Assembly (NCBI GenBank): GCA_035528035.1
Contig: DATKZI010000020.1
Coordinates: forward strand, 1 to 64,000
Direction: 5' to 3'
DNA: 64,000 bases
From: JABLTI01 sp035528035
GTDB lineage: Archaea; Asgardarchaeota; Heimdallarchaeia; JABLTI01
A model generated the notes under the pieces. The model made no database searches and was not told the DNA's origin. It saw nothing but the letters and a program-made list of their open reading frames with translations. Shown here piece by piece: positions 37,504 through 46,595 of this stretch; within the stretch, counting starts at the first letter, position 1; each line of letters opens with the position of its first letter. The position numbers and the translations under genes were made by a program.

Positions 37504-37625
37504 TAGGAGCACAAATATTTCTATATTATTTCTATTAATCAATATTGTTGTTTTTTAAAAAAATATTAGAAAAGTATTTGTGCATGAAAAACAATCAAAA
37601 TGAATATTGAATATTAACCCAAAAG

Positions 37626-38855
37626 GTGCTTCTAGTGAACAATAAAAAAAATGAATTTAATTTTGATGAAATAATAGATAGAACAACCACTCATTCAATT
37701 AAATGGGATTCGAAATTTCTCGAGGAATATTTTAGTGTTGGAGATCTATTACCTTTATGGGTAGCTGATATGGATTTTCGTGCTCCACCAGCTTTACTAA
37801 ATGAATTGCATAAACGAGTTGATCATGGTATTTTTGGTTATACTCTTCCTCCTGATTCTTATTTAGAAGCAATAATAAATTGGTTTCATAGAAGACATGA
37901 TTGGAAATTAGAGAAGGATTGGATAAAATTTTCACCTGGAGTCGTACCAGCAATAAATATCATAATACAGGCATTTAGTAGACCGGGAGATAATATAATA
38001 ATTCAAGAACCAGTCTACTACCCTTTTGCTGATTCAATTAAAGCTAATGGCCGCAATGTATTAAATAATCAATTAGTTATAAACCAAAATCATTACGAGA
38101 TTGATTTCAAAGATTTAGAAGAAAAATGCAAAACTCCTCGAACAAAAATGATCATTTTATGTTCTCCTCACAATCCTGTGGGACGTGTTTGGAAGAAAGA
38201 TGAACTTGAGAGATTAGCAGAGATTTGTATTGATAATAATGTCCTTATTATTTCTGATGAAATTCATTGTGATCTTATTTTTAACGGTCATAAACACATT
38301 CCTATTGCTTCCTTGTCAGAGAAAATAGCTGATCATACGATAACTTGTGTTGCTCCTTCAAAGACGTTTAATGTTGCTGGTTTAAAAAGTAGTAATGTGA
38401 TAATTACTAACAAGTATATACGAGAAAATTACACTTCAGCCACTAGTAACCTATCTATACGTGCTCCAGGAATTTTTGGTATGATTGGAACTGAAACAGT
38501 CTACAATGATTGTGAAGATTGGTTGGATGCTCTTCTGATTTATCTCTGGGAGAATTATTTATTTTTAAAATCGTTCATCGAAGAACACTTCCCATCTGCT
38601 CGAGTCTTTGACCTAGAAGGGACCTATTTACCTTGGATAGATTTTAATCCCTTAGGAATAGAACCTAAAATCTTGGACCAAGTAATCAAGAAAGAAGCAA
38701 AGGTAGGATTAGATGATGGCGCTATGTTTGGTCCATCAGGAGCGGGATTTCAACGATTTAATATTGCTTGTCCTAAAGCGATTCTAAAAGATGCTCTAGA
38801 AAAAATTCAAAAAATACTGACAAAACATACACAATTGAAAATAAATAAAAAATGA
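37626..38855 (+). CDS. MalY/PatB-type PLP-dependent aminotransferase (C-S lyase)
   Basis: 409 residues, GTG start (second GTG at 37635 possible). The sequence opens NFDEIIDRTTTHSIKWD and LPLWVADMDF, diagnostic for MalY/PatB proteins. PLP contacts: SPHNPVGRVW, ISDEIHCDLIF and the Schiff-base lysine in APSKTFNVAGL near residue 241. These enzymes cleave cystathionine or similar C-S bonds, or act as class-I aminotransferases. Divergent from the MBL gene. Confidence 0.9.
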   Translation: MLLVNNKKNEFNFDEIIDRTTTHSIKWDSKFLEEYFSVGDLLPLWVADMDFRAPPALLNELHKRVDHGIFGYTLPPDSYLEAIINWFHRRHDWKLEKDWIKFSPGVVPAINIIIQAFSRPGDNIIIQEPVYYPFADSIKANGRNVLNNQLVINQNHYEIDFKDLEEKCKTPRTKMIILCSPHNPVGRVWKKDELERLAEICIDNNVLIISDEIHCDLIFNGHKHIPIASLSEKIADHTITCVAPSKTFNVAGLKSSNVIITNKYIRENYTSATSNLSIRAPGIFGMIGTETVYNDCEDWLDALLIYLWENYLFLKSFIEEHFPSARVFDLEGTYLPWIDFNPLGIEPKILDQVIKKEAKVGLDDGAMFGPSGAGFQRFNIACPKAILKDALEKIQKILTKHTQLKINKK

Positions 38856-38956
38856 AAGATTTCTCTCAAAATTAAAAATCATTTTTATATTCAAAGGTCA
38901 TTAAACTATATAAGTGAAAAAAGATCGAATTATCAATCTTTTACCCTTGGGAGGGT

Positions 38957-39801
38957 TTGAGAATTAGTGAGCTTAATTCAGAAGGTCAATTAAATATTGA
39001 AAAAGAAACTTCACTTGAAGAATCGCTTCTAAGAAAATCAGCCTTTGAATTTCATCTTTGTTTTGAACAAAAGAAGTTTAAGCGGAACTGTATTCTCTTG
39101 ATTTTTTTCAATACAATTATAGATGCGAGTTTGGGAGCAATATTATCGTTTTTATTAGATTTTTTAGGATATACTAATGAGTATGCTATCTAGGTGTCTG
39201 TGCTGGTATTGGTGCGGGTTTAGGATTAATTTTTGGAGTAATTTTATTAATTGCTTTAAGGCTTTCAGTTAGAGGTAGCAAATTAACCATTTCTCCACAA
39301 AAGATTACTTGGAAAGATCGATATACCTCCGGTAGTGTTCTACTCTATTCTATAAGCGATTTTTCATTTACTCATGGTAGTAAAGCACCTGATGGTATTA
39401 CTAAAAGACTAGATGATTATTTTGAGTTCACAACAACTAGTGGAGAGATTTCAAAAGTGATGTTAAATTGTTGGGATATACCAGGCGAACAATCTTCCTT
39501 CGAATACATTCAATCAATATTACTTCATTATCTTGAGTTGGTTGATGAGGAAAAAACTTCTTTTCCAAGCAGTCAAACTACTTTTCAGACTAAAGAAATT
39601 CAAGGTAGCTATACCTATGCTCCTGGTATAAGTGTAACAGAAGAAGATATACGAGTAGTAAATCAGCTAATAGGGGGAAATAAGAGACTAGCAATTGCTT
39701 GGATTTGCACTGTAACAAAAATACCCGAATATTTAGTAATTGAAATTGCTGAAGATTATCTTGGAAAAAAGATTAGAGATGGTTTCATAATAAACGAATA
39801 A
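38957..39801 (+). pseudogene. Membrane protein split by one frameshift
   Basis: Bases 38957-39180 (TTG start) encode a charged N-terminus and one membrane helix (NTIIDASLGAILSFLLDFLGY). The frame then shifts by one base near 39180; the continuation reads YLGVCAGIGAGLGLIFGVILL, a second helix. It runs on through 39457, where an internal ATG gives a shorter frame, to 39801. Joined, it is a protein of about 280 residues: two helices, then a soluble beta-rich domain (KITWKDRYTSGSVLLYSISDFSF) and a helical end. No family recognised. Decay and a sequencing indel are both possible. Confidence 0.6.
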
Positions 39802-39963
39802 AATTGATTGATACTATTATTTCGATAAATCTTTTTCCTTAATTTTTTTATTAATTATTAGTAATTTATTCCTATCTAATACTAACTGATTTAAAGTTCA
39901 AAATATACAAAGAAGCGGGTTGCTAAAAACCTAAAAGGAAAATAATCTTGAGAGTTTATTAGA

Positions 39964-41370
39964 ATGACATTACAAAATACCTATATTGAATGGGTAAATA
40001 ATGCTCAAAAATATGAAAGTGAATTTAAGAAAATCCTAGGGAATCTAGTGAAATTTCCTACGATAGCTTACAGAGAACCAGAAGCAATCGAAGAGTGTGC
40101 AACTGAACTAGAAGAAATACTAAAATCATTTGGATATGCTGCGAAACAATATCCTACTGCACCAGAAATGCCTCCAGTTGTTTTTGCAGAAAAAAATATT
40201 GGTGCACCGAAAACTCTGATGTTCTATCATCATTATGATGTTCAACCTGAAAGTCCACTTGATCTTTGGGAATCCTCTCCATGGAAATTAACTGAGCGTA
40301 ATGATCGATTATTTGCACGTGGAACAGCTGATGATAAAGGGGAATTTGTTATTAGCTTGTTAAGTATAAAATTGTTAGAAGACAAATTTGGCAAGAGCCC
40401 AGTAAATGTGAAATTTGTTCTTGAAGGCGAAGAAGAAGCAGGTTCAAATAATTTGGGGAAGTTCACTACAAAAAATCACGCTCTACTAAAAGCAAATGGC
40501 TGCATCTGGGAAGGAGCATTCCTAACCCCAAGTGATAATAATGTAGCAGTTTTTGATACTCCAGTAGATTTAACCTGTGGTTTAAAAGGGGATGCTTATT
40601 TTGACTTTAAAACTGTTGGTCCACCAAAATTTCCTAGAACAGATGTTCATTCAGGTTCTGCTGCTCTTACGCCAAACGCTGCTTGGCGATTGGTTTGGGC
40701 TTTAAGTACGCTTAAGGATGAAAATGAAAATATTCTCATAGAAGGAATAAATGAATTAGTAGAAGAACCTGATAGAGAAGATCTAGAAGCATTAAGTGAA
40801 CAAGGAACTGAAACTGAATTAATGTTCAAACATGATTATCAACTTGATAATATACTCCTTGGTAAAACTGGTTTAGAATTGTTGGTGGAATTATATTTGA
40901 AACCATCATTAACAATTTCTGGTTTGGATAGTGGTTTTCAAGATAAAGGTTCTAAAACTATTGTACCTGCAGATGCTAGCGCTAAAGTTGATTTTCGACT
41001 TGTTCCTAATCTCACAATGGAAAAAGCTGAAGAATTGCTTAAAAAACATCTACTGAAACATGGCTTTGATGATATCGATGTTTCTCTTATAACTGGGTAT
41101 GATCCAGCAAAAACACCAATTTCGGATCCCTTTATCCAGTTATTAAGGAAGGTAACAGATGAGATTACTAAACCAATAACAACTGTTACTACACCTGTTG
41201 CTGCCGGTTCGGGACCCGCGTATCTCTTTACACCTTATACCCCTATATGTTTTGTTGGCAATAATGTAGAAGGAATAAATGGTCATGCACCAAATGAAAA
41301 TATCCCTATAAGATCGATCAAACCAAGCATTGTCTATAATGCTATTATTGCAATGGAAATGGCTAAATAG
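39964..41370 (+). CDS. M20-family metallopeptidase (dipeptidase/deacylase)
   Basis: 468 residues. Zinc ligands in MFYHHYDVQP and ARGTADDKGE, general base in LEGEEEAGS, followed by an inserted dimerisation domain (about 180-350) and a closing SGPAYLFTP and NGHAPNE histidine motif. Length and motifs place it with M20 dipeptidases (CNDP/DapE-like) that hydrolyse dipeptides or N-acyl amino acids in the cytoplasm. Confidence 0.9.
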   Translation: MTLQNTYIEWVNNAQKYESEFKKILGNLVKFPTIAYREPEAIEECATELEEILKSFGYAAKQYPTAPEMPPVVFAEKNIGAPKTLMFYHHYDVQPESPLDLWESSPWKLTERNDRLFARGTADDKGEFVISLLSIKLLEDKFGKSPVNVKFVLEGEEEAGSNNLGKFTTKNHALLKANGCIWEGAFLTPSDNNVAVFDTPVDLTCGLKGDAYFDFKTVGPPKFPRTDVHSGSAALTPNAAWRLVWALSTLKDENENILIEGINELVEEPDREDLEALSEQGTETELMFKHDYQLDNILLGKTGLELLVELYLKPSLTISGLDSGFQDKGSKTIVPADASAKVDFRLVPNLTMEKAEELLKKHLLKHGFDDIDVSLITGYDPAKTPISDPFIQLLRKVTDEITKPITTVTTPVAAGSGPAYLFTPYTPICFVGNNVEGINGHAPNENIPIRSIKPSIVYNAIIAMEMAK

Positions 41371-41398
41371 ATAGCCATTCTCTTTCTCTTATTTTTTT
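41359..41398 (+). terminator. Hairpin overlapping the M20 stop codon
   Basis: ATGGCTA (41359-41365) pairs with TAGCCAT (41372-41378) around the TAG stop; T-rich sequence follows to about 41398. Confidence 0.55.
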
Positions 41399-41467
41399 AT
41401 AAAAATTAAACAGAAATGCACAGAAAGTATTTTTTATGTGCAAAACTTTTGCTAATAAATAGACTAT

Positions 41468-41887
41468 TTAAATTAAAACGTGAACAAAAGAAGGTCTTTG
41501 TCTAACAAAAGGTGATTTATTAACAACAGAAGTTGATGATTGATCATTTACAAGGAAATTAATATAATCAGATTTTAACCACTGAGCATAGTTGAAACAA
41601 AATTTTGCTAAATCAAATAATCCTTCTCTATAAAAAAGAGAACCAACTAAGTTCCAAGTAACATAGGAAACAGGATTATGACTAATTTCTTTGAAAAAAT
41701 AATTCAATGCTCTTGAGTATTCTTGAGATTGAACACACTGTAAACCCATTTGATAATAAGAGAGATTTTTTGATTTTAAAAAGGATAGTTTTTGTGAAGT
41801 ATCCTCAGTTCTCAAAATAGAAAACTCTTTTTGATAAAATAAGCTATTAATTTTTTGTGACTGCGATCCCTGTTTCAAGAAGACCAC
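41468..41887 (-). CDS. TPR-like short repeat protein
   Basis: 139 residues. The middle carries TPR-type helix pairs (LSYYQMGLQCVQSQEYSRALNYFFKEI, TWNLVGSLFYREGLFDLAKFCFNYAQ). The N-terminus is basic and the C-terminus polar. Probably a protein-protein interaction adaptor. It is divergent from the longin-like/Arf operon, about 300 bases away, but a functional link is only a guess. Confidence 0.55.
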   Translation of the reverse strand: MVFLKQGSQSQKINSLFYQKEFSILRTEDTSQKLSFLKSKNLSYYQMGLQCVQSQEYSRALNYFFKEISHNPVSYVTWNLVGSLFYREGLFDLAKFCFNYAQWLKSDYINFLVNDQSSTSVVNKSPFVRQRPSFVHVLI

Positions 41888-42202
41888 CTAAAAGGCTTTA
41901 ATACAAGTATCAATTTTCTTTTAAAAAGTCCGCTAAAACAAGACAAATGAGAAAATATAGGGAACGGGAATGGATTGCTCCCGAACCCAACATTTATGAC
42001 TTATTGCCGAGGAGTTATAAAGGTCTTTTAAATCATAATCTCAGATTATATTTCATTTTTAATTATTTAAAGTCCAATTTTTCGAAAAAAGTATCGACAA
42101 AAATAAAATGATTGAAATATGCTTTTACTAGAAAATTTAAATACCATCTCGGGATAAATTCTTTTGTTTACAATAATTGAAAAGTTAATATGAGGATTAA
42201 AA
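41888..42202. other. Divergent intergenic region with a GC-rich hairpin
   Basis: 315 bases without a gene. The notable element is at 41960-41988: GGG, AA, CGGGA, a nine-base loop, TCCCG, AA, CCC. It is a perfect two-part stem with a symmetrical A-A/A-A internal loop, unusual in such AT-rich surroundings. It could be an RNA element for either flanking unit, a terminator, or a protein site. The remainder is AT-rich, with nothing recognisable. Confidence 0.4.
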
Positions 42203-42700
42203 ATGAAGCCAATAAGTTTATGTTTAGTTCAAATGGGTCAAAAAGGGCTTGAACTAGTAAAAGCATATCCTGATGTTTTACCAGAAAACACCTTAAATCA
42301 AATCATAATTAAAAGTATGCCAATGGGAGCACAAGAGGGAGATTTTTCCTCAAGTACAGCAAATGACACTGTCTTTTCAGGATATATTTTTAAAGTTCCA
42401 TCGGAAGTTGAACGAAGCAATATTGCCTCGTTAGTAGCTGTCTATAATGACATGAAATATGATTCTGAATCAATTCGCAAGGTTTTTGCCTTTACTATCT
42501 CAGAGTTAAAGAAAAAAGACTTAGTTGATATTGAAACTTTAAGTAGAATTCTACCAAATCTTTACACAGGATTGGTTGAAGGCCAATTGAAAATTAAAAT
42601 AAGTTCTATCGTTACACTTGAGTTCAATTTCAATGAAGGAAAAGATGCTAATAAAGACGATGAGGCATTAAATGAGTTCGGTAAGGACTTGTGGAAATAA
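42203..42700 (+). CDS. Longin-like small protein upstream of the Arf GTPase
   Basis: 165 residues, soluble. The first 130 residues alternate strand and helix in a longin-compatible order: strand ISLCLVQM, GLELVKAYP, a loop, strand FSGYIFKVPS, strand NIASLVAVYN, then a long helix SIRKVFAFTISELKKK, another helix LSRILPNLYTGLVEG and a final strand. The acidic tail (NEGKDANKDDEALNEF) is unstructured. Longin and roadblock domains accompany small GTPases in Asgard archaea and eukaryotes. Placement 25 bases before the GTPase supports a regulator or adaptor role. The fold assignment is inference. Confidence 0.5.
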   Translation: MKPISLCLVQMGQKGLELVKAYPDVLPENTLNQIIIKSMPMGAQEGDFSSSTANDTVFSGYIFKVPSEVERSNIASLVAVYNDMKYDSESIRKVFAFTISELKKKDLVDIETLSRILPNLYTGLVEGQLKIKISSIVTLEFNFNEGKDANKDDEALNEFGKDLWK

Positions 42701-42725
42701 GTAAATTAAAGGAGTTATATAACAA

Positions 42726-43259
42726 TTGTCTTTCTTTGCTAAATTGTTTAAACCAAGAACAAAACATGTAAATATTACAATATGCGGCCTAGACAAAGCC
42801 GGTAAAACAACTATTGTACGATATTTGATAGCTGGGGAACATAAAGAAACTATCCCCACTATGGGCGTTAATAGAGAAGTAATCGACTTGCCAAAATTAA
42901 AAATGGATATTTACGATTTAGGTGGGCAAGAAGATTTTAGAGGTATGTGGGGCGATATTAATGAAAAATCAGATGGATTGATCTATGTTATTGATAGCTC
43001 AGATGTTATGAGGTTAGATGAATCTAAACAGATCTTTCATAAAATAATTAATACTCAAATTGACCAAATGATTCCAGTTATGATTTTATTAAATAAAGCA
43101 GATCTAGCTGAAAAAATTAGTCGAGCTGATTTCGTAAATCAATTCGAATTAAGTCAACTTTCAAATATCAAATGGGCATGCTTTGAAACCTCTGCTATAA
43201 CCGGAGCAGGTATTTACCAAGCATTTAAGTGGTTCATTGATACTTTCCAGGAGGATTAA
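42726..43259 (+). CDS. Arf/Sar-family small GTPase
   Basis: 177 residues, TTG start. All G motifs are intact: P-loop GLDKAGKTT (21-29), switch I PTMG (44-47), switch II DLGGQ (64-68), NKAD (123-126) and ETSA (154-157). The Gly-Gly before Gln in switch II and the P-T-x-G switch I are Arf/Arl/Sar hallmarks rather than Ras/Rab. The N-terminus MSFFAKLFKPRTK has an amphipathic, basic character that may contact membrane, without a myristoylation glycine. It sits between the longin-like protein and a 7TM protein, 2 bases before the latter. Likely a membrane-recruited molecular switch. Confidence 0.95.
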   Translation: MSFFAKLFKPRTKHVNITICGLDKAGKTTIVRYLIAGEHKETIPTMGVNREVIDLPKLKMDIYDLGGQEDFRGMWGDINEKSDGLIYVIDSSDVMRLDESKQIFHKIINTQIDQMIPVMILLNKADLAEKISRADFVNQFELSQLSNIKWACFETSAITGAGIYQAFKWFIDTFQED

Positions 43260-43261
43260 TT

Positions 43262-44185
43262 ATGGCTATTGGAGCATTTTCCTATCCTTATTTGATTGCT
43301 GGAGCACTCAACGTTCTTATTTTAGGAGTATTTGTTTTACTATTATTAAGGAATTTTTTTAAGAAACGTACAATTGGAACTTTTCTACTTATTATGACTT
43401 ATACCAATTTGTTTCTTGATGAATTGTTTTTAGCAATAGCTTTTCTTCTTGAAGGTTTAAATCCTACTAATCCAGTTATTCAAAAATATTGTAAAATACT
43501 ACAAATTTTTGGAGTTATTTTATTAGTCTTCACTATTAACTGGATTTATTTCTTTGGTAATAGACATTTAATCAAAGATAATGATCTTTTCAAATCCATT
43601 TATACATCAGTTTTTGGTGTTGTAGTTGGTGGAATGATTGGTTTATCTTTACAGGATATCTTCACAAAAGCTTCTACTGAAGCTAATTGGTATACAGAAA
43701 TTATTCTTGAAGGAGTTGATTTCCATCTCTATTATCCTGCAGCAGATATCACAAAACCGTATATTCTACTAACTGGAGGATTATTCTTAATTGGTTCATA
43801 TACTTATATCCGGTTATCTCTTAGAACTAACCAACTTCAAAGAAAAGCAAAAGATATTGTTACGAAAAAAGGATTTAAAGTAATTACCGCGTCTATTTTA
43901 CTTATGCTCACTACAGGTTTATCTTTAGGATTCTATATATTTGGAGCAGGAAAAAATCCCTATGTTTCTGCTATCGTTTTTATTCTTAGAGGATTTATCG
44001 TTTTAGCAGCAGTAATAACTGGGTATATAGGATGGATCATGCCTGAATGGGTACGTAAAAGATTTCGAGGAAAAGCTTGGATCGCAAAGATTTACACCGG
44101 CAAAATGGTTGCCCCACCTGATAGTCCAGGCAATACTCAAAATGGTAACTCCTCACAGCAAATAGTAGAAGTCTCAGATGTATGA
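43262..44185 (+). CDS. Seven-helix membrane protein coupled to the Arf GTPase
   Basis: 307 residues. Seven hydrophobic segments at about 10-30, 39-63, 77-99, 112-131, 166-186, 206-228 and 234-259, then a basic, polar tail of about 45 residues (WVRKRFRGKAWIAK, then PPDSPGNTQNGNSSQQ). Positive charges favour a cytoplasmic C-terminus. No recognised family or retinal-lysine motif. It starts 2 bases after the GTPase stop, so the two must be co-translated. This suggests a membrane receptor or anchor for the GTPase; the relation is inferred from position only. Confidence 0.8.
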   Translation: MAIGAFSYPYLIAGALNVLILGVFVLLLLRNFFKKRTIGTFLLIMTYTNLFLDELFLAIAFLLEGLNPTNPVIQKYCKILQIFGVILLVFTINWIYFFGNRHLIKDNDLFKSIYTSVFGVVVGGMIGLSLQDIFTKASTEANWYTEIILEGVDFHLYYPAADITKPYILLTGGLFLIGSYTYIRLSLRTNQLQRKAKDIVTKKGFKVITASILLMLTTGLSLGFYIFGAGKNPYVSAIVFILRGFIVLAAVITGYIGWIMPEWVRKRFRGKAWIAKIYTGKMVAPPDSPGNTQNGNSSQQIVEVSDV

Positions 44186-44191
44186 AAAGAA

Positions 44192-44218
44192 GGGAATTAA
44201 TCCCAATCTTTTTTTTTT
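44192..44218 (+). terminator. Hairpin plus T tract after the Arf/7TM operon
   Basis: GGGA (44192-44195) pairs with TCCC (44201-44204), adjoined by A-T pairs, and ten T follow at 44209-44218. It lies between convergent genes. Confidence 0.65.
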
Positions 44219-44236
44219 CTATTTTTTACTAATTTT

Positions 44237-45082
44237 TCATTCATTATTTTTTTCTGAATAATTACGATTTGCCCTTAACCATTTAATACCAAAATCTACT
44301 GCATCGCTCATTGATACTAATCGACTTTCAGCTTGACCAATCCGTCCAGGTTTATAGTTTATTGATGCTTCATATGCTAAACCTAAATCATGGAAATCAT
44401 CTGAGTCTGATACTTTTGCAGTCCACGTTAACCAAACTCTTTTCCCATTTTCATGAATTGCTGCCCCTTGTGGCATTATTGGATGATTTTGTAAGTCAGC
44501 CAAACTTTCAGAAAGGTGTAATGAAGTATTATTTTCATATCCTACTCCAAGTAGGAGTATTTTAGCATCTAAATCATATAATTTCCCTAAAGGAGTTTTC
44601 ATACCAAATTCTTCAACAAGATCATGTTCTTCAGTTATCTTTCTTGCATATTTACCCCATGCAGCAAATGATGCAATTGGATGGTTACTTCGTAAAACAC
44701 CTTTGTATTGTCGGAATATTTCTGGTATTCGTCCCATTCCCCTTGTTGGGGTTATTTCAGGTCTATAAGGAGTTGATTCTTTCCTAATAATTTCCCACCA
44801 TTCTTGTGGTACAGGAGGATAATTCCAACACTGTGGATCGGTATTACCAGTAGTCATAGATGGCATAGCAATAGTTCCTTCTGGTGTTATAACTTCCATT
44901 AGAGCATCAACAATAGTTTCAGGACCACCAGCTATCCAACCAATCTTACTCATTGAGCTATGAACTATTACAATATCGCCTTTCTTTAATCCAATAGTTT
45001 GAAAATCCTTAATCAAGGATTTAACAGTGATAGGAGAAACAGTGTTTTTTACAACTTGTTCCTCTCGTTTCCAAGGTTCCAT
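44237..45082 (-). CDS. AAC(3)-family aminoglycoside-type N-acetyltransferase
   Basis: 281 residues, full length. Family motifs: VIVHSSMSKIGWIAGG near residue 38, PEGTIAMPSMTTGNTDP, TRGMGRIPEIFRQYKGVLRSNHPIAS and LLLGVGYENNTSLHLSE. AAC(3) enzymes acetylate the 3-amino group of aminoglycosides; chromosomal homologues in archaea and soil bacteria probably have other amine substrates. A resistance role here is not implied. It lies 38 bases before the MFS gene's end on the same strand, so a transport link is possible. Confidence 0.85.
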   Translation of the reverse strand: MEPWKREEQVVKNTVSPITVKSLIKDFQTIGLKKGDIVIVHSSMSKIGWIAGGPETIVDALMEVITPEGTIAMPSMTTGNTDPQCWNYPPVPQEWWEIIRKESTPYRPEITPTRGMGRIPEIFRQYKGVLRSNHPIASFAAWGKYARKITEEHDLVEEFGMKTPLGKLYDLDAKILLLGVGYENNTSLHLSESLADLQNHPIMPQGAAIHENGKRVWLTWTAKVSDSDDFHDLGLAYEASINYKPGRIGQAESRLVSMSDAVDFGIKWLRANRNYSEKNNE

Positions 45083-45120
45083 AAATTCGGTGTTAATTGA
45101 CCTTAATTATAAATTATGGG

Positions 45121-46500
45121 TTACTCTTGATTTTCACCTAATTTATTCTTGGGTTCAAATTTTATTATTCCTTCTTCCTTTTTAATATAGAATAAGGGAA
45201 TCAATGCTAGAAGGGTAACAATAGCACTATAGAGAAAAATCTCAGGTGTGGGAACAAAACCTGGTTGCCCATCAATTATTGTTGGATAACCATAATGTCG
45301 AATAATAGCTGAGCCTATTGGTGGTCCTATAACCATAGGAATAGCTACAAAGAAGATCATTCGTACACCTTGATATTTACCTACTTTTCCTACTGGGTAT
45401 TTATCTAACATCCAACCTCCTTGAACAATAGCAACACCCATAGAAGCTGATAGTTGTAGGAAATAGAACAGGATGACTAATGCGATATGTTGAACAAAAG
45501 CAAAAACAAATAGAAAAATAGATGTTAAAATAACCGAAATTATAATGAAAGTCTTTCTATTAACCTTGTGGCTAAATAAACCAATCAATAGACTTGCAAT
45601 GCCTGAGAGAATGATAACAATTCCACCAATTATTGAGATATCCCCTTTGCTATAAGCAAGAAAGTGCTCAATATAGATAAATAAATACGGAAAAGAGATT
45701 TGAGAACCTATTCCAATTAAAGCCAGATTAATGAATAATAAATATAATATCTTATTTTCCTTTAGATTTTCAGGCTTAACAATATCAATGAATTCTCTAA
45801 AGATAGATTTCTTTTTTTCTTCTTCTATTTTTTCTCTTATGGGTTCAACAGGTTCTCTGATCAGTATACCAGCGATCATTCCAACAATGGTCACTATTCC
45901 ACCCATGATATAAAAGAAAATAAAATATCCGAAAACATCAATAATTATTCCTGCAGCACCTAGAGCAATGAGATTAGCTATAAGAGTTGTAACAGCGTTA
46001 TACCCTTGAATTCGATTTCGATTTGAAGAATCTGAAACATCTGTCATCCAAGCATTAAAAGCAGCATCATTTGATGTTGAACCAAAGAAAGTCATTACAG
46101 CATCCAAAATAATGATCATAACAATTGCAATACCAATCTTTTGTATGTATGCAACTGTTGGAAAAACAGCTGTAATAACCCCCCAGAGAATATACCCAAA
46201 TAAGATATATGGTTTCCTACGACCAAGTTTTGATTTTGTACGATCACTCAAAGTACCCATAAAGAGTGTAGTAATTGTTGCTGTAACTGCACTTACTGCA
46301 ACCATCCAAGCAATAGGTCTAGGATCAGGAGTTATTACATCATAAATAAAGGTATTAAACCAAGTATTTTCAATCGCCCAAGCGATTTGACCAACGGTAC
46401 CCAACATAAAAACAATAGCAACAATTCGGGCACCCAATCGCTTAACTTGAGGTTTGGATTGTTCTTTTTCAACTAAGAGTATTTTACTTTCTTCAGTCAT
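45121..46500 (-). CDS. MFS transporter, GPH/SLC45-like
   Basis: 459 residues with about twelve membrane helices. The cytoplasmic loop after helix 2 reads GTLSDRTKSKLGRRKPYIL, the MFS signature of the glycoside-pentoside-hexuronide and sucrose-type symporters. A charged loop (REPVEPIREKIEEEKKK) lies between the two six-helix halves. Likely cation-coupled uptake of a sugar or glycoside; the substrate is not readable. Possibly co-transcribed with the AAC(3)-like gene downstream. Confidence 0.85.
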   Translation of the reverse strand: MTEESKILLVEKEQSKPQVKRLGARIVAIVFMLGTVGQIAWAIENTWFNTFIYDVITPDPRPIAWMVAVSAVTATITTLFMGTLSDRTKSKLGRRKPYILFGYILWGVITAVFPTVAYIQKIGIAIVMIIILDAVMTFFGSTSNDAAFNAWMTDVSDSSNRNRIQGYNAVTTLIANLIALGAAGIIIDVFGYFIFFYIMGGIVTIVGMIAGILIREPVEPIREKIEEEKKKSIFREFIDIVKPENLKENKILYLLFINLALIGIGSQISFPYLFIYIEHFLAYSKGDISIIGGIVIILSGIASLLIGLFSHKVNRKTFIIISVILTSIFLFVFAFVQHIALVILFYFLQLSASMGVAIVQGGWMLDKYPVGKVGKYQGVRMIFFVAIPMVIGPPIGSAIIRHYGYPTIIDGQPGFVPTPEIFLYSAIVTLLALIPLFYIKKEEGIIKFEPKNKLGENQE

Positions 46501-46595
46501 AAAATTTGTATCCTATTATTGCTAAAAAATATTATCTTGATGATTCTAAGTAAATTTTGAAATAAAAATTAGATAATAAAAAATGGAAATATCGC

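Noticed and set aside
41960..42050. GC-rich hairpin region as a tRNA gene
   Set aside because: No T-arm GTTCRA motif, no anticodon-stem arrangement and no acceptor pairing could be drawn.
43262..44185. 7TM protein as a rhodopsin
   Set aside because: No lysine in the last helix in the retinal-binding context and none of the rhodopsin helix-3 motifs.
44237..45082. AAC(3)-like gene as an acquired antibiotic-resistance gene
   Set aside because: Composition matches its neighbours, there is no mobile element nearby, and chromosomal homologues commonly act on other amines.
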